Below, in pieces: positions 61,702-64,000 of a stretch of 64,000 nt of DNA; positions within the stretch are counted from its first letter, which is position 1, and every line of letters begins with the position of its first letter. The stretch is from positions 2,914,001 to 2,978,000 of the forward strand of contig NZ_CP051144.1 in the NCBI RefSeq assembly GCF_012317385.1, in the 5' to 3' direction. The stretch is from Romboutsia sp. CE17. GTDB taxonomy: Bacteria > Bacillota > Clostridia > Peptostreptococcales > Peptostreptococcaceae. The position numbers were made by a program, and so were the translations under genes. Below the pieces are notes generated by a model, which ran no database searches, had not been told where the DNA came from, and saw nothing but the letters and a program-made list of their open reading frames with translations.

Positions 61702-61969
61702 AAAAATCCTCCTTTTCAATTTGAAAGTTATTATATATAAAATAATTAACTAGCTATTTGAGAATAAATAACTTAATTAATATCAAAAAATATGGGATAC
61801 AAACAAAGCTGATTAGTTTTAAGAATTGCTAAGATGAGTTAGTTTTTTTGATTTTATAATAAACTATATTTTATATTATAGTATAAAAAAGAGTGCAGTA
61901 GTTAATAAAAGATTAAGTATACAATAATAATTTGGATTAAGTAATTAAAATACTATATATTGTTAAAAT
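61702..61969 (-). promoter_or_regulatory. Leader and promoter region of the hyd operon
   Basis: Gene-free. TATAAT on the minus strand (61735 to 61730) lies about 30 bases from the hydC ATG; no clear -35. The inverted repeat at 61714-61726 between it and the gene is a possible operator. I see no Rex-type TTGTTAANNNNTTAACAA site. The remainder is AT-rich without structure I can name. Confidence 0.45.
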
Positions 61970-62021
61970 AAGAAATACTCTTAAATGCATTGAACATAAA
62001 AATGCTTTAAGAGTATTTCTT
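61970..62021 (-). terminator. Terminator of the cardiolipin synthase gene
   Basis: A stem of about 20 bp with one bulge (61970-61990 with 62001-62021), read on the minus strand and followed by TATTTT. Confidence 0.8.
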
Positions 62022-62024
62022 ACT

Positions 62025-63509
62025 TTATAGTAAAGGTGATAGAAGTCTAGAAATAGATTCTTTTATTTTAATAGATCTAGGTCTAGAATTATACGAATCT
62101 ATGGTAATTTCGTTAGAATTAGTTATATCATTTTCAAAAATAGTTCTTTGTTTTTTAGAAACTTCTTCAGAGTAAATAAATGCATTTACTTCAAAGTTTA
62201 GCTCAAAGCTTCTAATATCCATATTTGCTGTACCTATAGAACAAATTTTATCATCTATAACTATTGTTTTAGCATGCAAGAAGGCATCATCACCATAAGT
62301 GTAAACTTTAGCTCCGAATTTAAGTAGTTCTCCAGCATAAGAACAAGATGCCCAGTAAACAAATGGGTGATCTGGTTTGGAAGGAATCATTATTCTTACA
62401 TCAACACCAGATAAACAAGCTATTTTTAATGAGTCAATAAGAGTTCTATCTAAAATAAGATAAGGACTTTGGATATAGATATACTTTCTAGCCTTTTGAA
62501 TCATTTTAATATATCCATATTTGATTTCATCTAATTCTGTAATGTCTGGACCACTAGAAACTATTTGTATTCCTATATTATTTGACGATTTATTAAAACT
62601 GATATTTGGGGTCTGACATTCATCGAAATATTTGGCTAAATCTAAATTTTCTTTTGTTGTATATCTCCAATCCAAAATAAATCTAATATTAAGATCTACA
62701 ACACAATCACCAGTAAGTTTTAAATGGGTATCTCTCCACTCACCAAACCTAGGATTCTTTCCTAAATACTCATCTCCAACATTATTTCCTCCAACAAAGG
62801 CAACATTACCATCAATAACAACTATTTTACGATGATTTCTATAATTTAAGTTGAAATTAACTATCTTAAGTAGTGAAGGGAAGAATGATCCTGTTTTAAC
62901 ACCATTTTTCTTCAACTTAACTAATGTTTTTTCTGAAAGCAAACGACTACCTACAGCATCGTATAATAGCCTAACTTCAACACCACTTTTAGCTTTTTCA
63001 ATAAGAATATCAATTATTTTATTACCTATATCATCATCTTTAAATATATAAAACTGAATATTTATATACTGTTGAGCATTTTTTAATTCTTCTAAAAGAG
63101 AATCGAAAAAGTCTATAGATTTATCATATATATCTACACTATTATTATTAGTATAATGAGCATTATTTGAATTAGTAAGAGCATCTATCATATCTATATT
63201 ATCTTTTAAGTTTTGGTCAATCATAGAGGAATATTTTAGTCTATCCTTGGATTGACTTATACTTGCTTTAATTATTTTATCTTCTTGTTCTTTTATTTTA
63301 AACATGTTATTCTTAGCAATTCCCCTACCGAATAGCATGAAGATAACAATTCCTACAGCGGGTAAAGTAGTAAGTACAGCAGTCCAAGCTACAATAGTTT
63401 CTATACTTCTTTTTTCTCTAAATATAAGATTCAATATAATTGCAAAGTTAATTATATATATAGATGTAGCAGCTATTTCATAAGCAGATTCTTGTAAAAA
63501 TGATAACAA
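62025..63509 (-). CDS. cls: Cardiolipin synthase (phospholipase D family)
   Basis: A 494-residue membrane enzyme joining two phosphatidylglycerols. Two N-terminal membrane segments (about 10-30 and 38-60) precede two PLD domains, each with an HKD motif: HRKIVVIDG near 231 and HAKTIVIDD near 411 (HxK(x)4D), each followed by the Gly/Asn-rich segment (GGNNVGDEY, GTANMDIRS). Single-gene unit on the reverse strand with its own terminator. Confidence 0.94.
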   Translation of the reverse strand: MLSFLQESAYEIAATSIYIINFAIILNLIFREKRSIETIVAWTAVLTTLPAVGIVIFMLFGRGIAKNNMFKIKEQEDKIIKASISQSKDRLKYSSMIDQNLKDNIDMIDALTNSNNAHYTNNNSVDIYDKSIDFFDSLLEELKNAQQYINIQFYIFKDDDIGNKIIDILIEKAKSGVEVRLLYDAVGSRLLSEKTLVKLKKNGVKTGSFFPSLLKIVNFNLNYRNHRKIVVIDGNVAFVGGNNVGDEYLGKNPRFGEWRDTHLKLTGDCVVDLNIRFILDWRYTTKENLDLAKYFDECQTPNISFNKSSNNIGIQIVSSGPDITELDEIKYGYIKMIQKARKYIYIQSPYLILDRTLIDSLKIACLSGVDVRIMIPSKPDHPFVYWASCSYAGELLKFGAKVYTYGDDAFLHAKTIVIDDKICSIGTANMDIRSFELNFEVNAFIYSEEVSKKQRTIFENDITNSNEITIDSYNSRPRSIKIKESISRLLSPLL

Positions 63510-63597
63510 TAAAGCACCTCCAAATTTAACAATATATTAGTATATTATATAAAATAAATTGATAATAAAAAAGTATAAATTATCATATAGTATATAT

Positions 63598-63640
63598 AAA
63601 AAGAGATTGAACTATCTTTATGTAGAACAATCTCTTTTTA
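63598..63640 (-). terminator. Terminator of the formate/nitrite transporter gene
   Basis: AAAAAGAGATTG (63598-63609) pairs with CAATCTCTTTTT (63628-63639); on the minus strand a T-rich end follows. Confidence 0.8.
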
Positions 63641-63669
63641 TATATAAATATTTTCGATAAATTATACTA

Positions 63670-64000
63670 TTAAGCTGCTTTTTTTTCAGAAGCAGAATTA
63701 TTATTTTCTTTAATGAATAAGAAGTAGTATACACCAGCTACAAATATAGCTCCACCTAATATGTTACCTATTGTAACAGGAATTAAGTTGTTCATGAATA
63801 TGCTTGGTATATCTAACTTAGCAGCTTCTTCTGCAGTTTTATGAGCAGCTTCTAAGTACATTGGATTAGATTTAACAAATAATCCAGCAAAGAAGTAAGC
63901 CATATTTGCAACGCAGTGTTCAAATCCAGTACATACGAATAAGAATATACCGAAGAATCCAGTTAAAACTTTTCCAGTTATATCTTTAGCACCGTAAGTC
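63670..64000 (-). CDS. Formate/nitrite transporter family protein (C-terminal part, partial)
   Basis: The reverse reading frame stays open to the right edge, so the N-terminal part is outside the window; about 110 C-terminal residues are seen. They include GFEHCVANMAYFFAGL, a hallmark of the FNT (FocA/NirC) pentameric anion channels, the NLIPVTIGNILGGAIFVAGVYYF helix and a short Lys-rich tail. It exports or imports formate, nitrite or hydrosulphide; the sequence does not settle which. In this family of anaerobes formate transport would suit mixed-acid fermentation. Confidence 0.9.
   Translation of the reverse strand, partial: TYGAKDITGKVLTGFFGIFLFVCTGFEHCVANMAYFFAGLFVKSNPMYLEAAHKTAEEAAKLDIPSIFMNNLIPVTIGNILGGAIFVAGVYYFLFIKENNNSASEKKAA

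Noticed and set aside
61730-61800. Rex-binding site before hydC
   Set aside because: No sequence close to TTGTTAANNNNTTAACAA is present.

Overview
The window comes from a low-GC, spore-forming Firmicute of the Peptostreptococcaceae. The nearest relatives by gene content and 16S sequence look like Paeniclostridium, Paraclostridium, Romboutsia and Clostridioides; I cannot name a species. The reasons are the AT-rich coding bias, the sporulation genes (yabP, yabQ, spoIIE, a gerS-like gene beside alr), a Na+-type ATP synthase, a three-subunit [FeFe] hydrogenase, and a gene order that matches what I recall of the Clostridioides difficile chromosome. Most genes run left to right. I see no prophage, insertion sequence, integrase or CRISPR array. 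It reads as a conserved core-chromosome segment, so the unusual features are mostly regulatory.

Layout. 1-3.9 kb: end of a SpoVB/YabM-type flippase, mazG, hup, rqcP, yabP, yabQ, divIC. 4-7.4 kb: ppx and spoIIE. 7.4-7.8 kb: a gene-free stretch with a cluster of DnaA-box-like sites and a perfect Spo0A box. 7.8-14.1 kb: an exported oligoendopeptidase F, a 37-residue membrane peptide gene, glpX, rho with an Asn-rich insertion, rpmE, tdk. 14.2-20.2 kb: yqhQ-like gene, prmC, prfA, a ZIP transporter, tsaC/sua5, rpiB, upp. 20.5-27.6 kb: complete ATP synthase operon (atpZ, I, B, E, F, H, A, G, D, C). 27.7-31.1 kb: acpS, a CBS protein, gerS-like lipoprotein, alr, mazE, mazF. 31.2-38.8 kb: split transketolase, a PrcB-like protein, a Lon-like protease, 5-formyl-THF cyclo-ligase (reverse), an S41 protease, two small unknown proteins. 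39.1-44.3 kb: one 16S-23S-5S rRNA operon with tandem promoters and no tRNA. 44.4-49.2 kb: an unknown small protein, a mannose-family PTS, and nagA with a membrane protein (reverse). 49.2-57.4 kb: uvrB-uvrA under a LexA box, uvrC, hprK. 57.5-61.7 kb: hydCBA (reverse). 62-64 kb: cardiolipin synthase and the end of a formate/nitrite transporter (both reverse).

How the parts fit. Genes for growth (rRNA, ATP synthase, translation release, nucleotide salvage) are mixed with sporulation and germination genes, as is usual near the origin-proximal arm in this family. Energy metabolism looks fermentative: an NADH/ferredoxin-type hydrogenase, a Na+-coupled ATP synthase whose epsilon subunit lacks the inhibitory helices, and PTS uptake with HPr kinase and a cre site for carbon control.

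The most interesting points are: (i) spoIIE, whose predicted Spo0A-type promoter (21-bp spacer) starts transcription inside the loop of a terminator hairpin that would hide the spoIIE ribosome site on read-through RNA; (ii) the DnaA/Spo0A site cluster behind spoIIE; (iii) the CTD-less epsilon in a Na+ ATP synthase; (iv) the Asn/Gln-rich insertion in Rho; (v) a gene-free stretch before uvrB with two terminators, a C-rich small-RNA candidate and a possible 18-residue peptide. No wholly new multi-gene system is evident.
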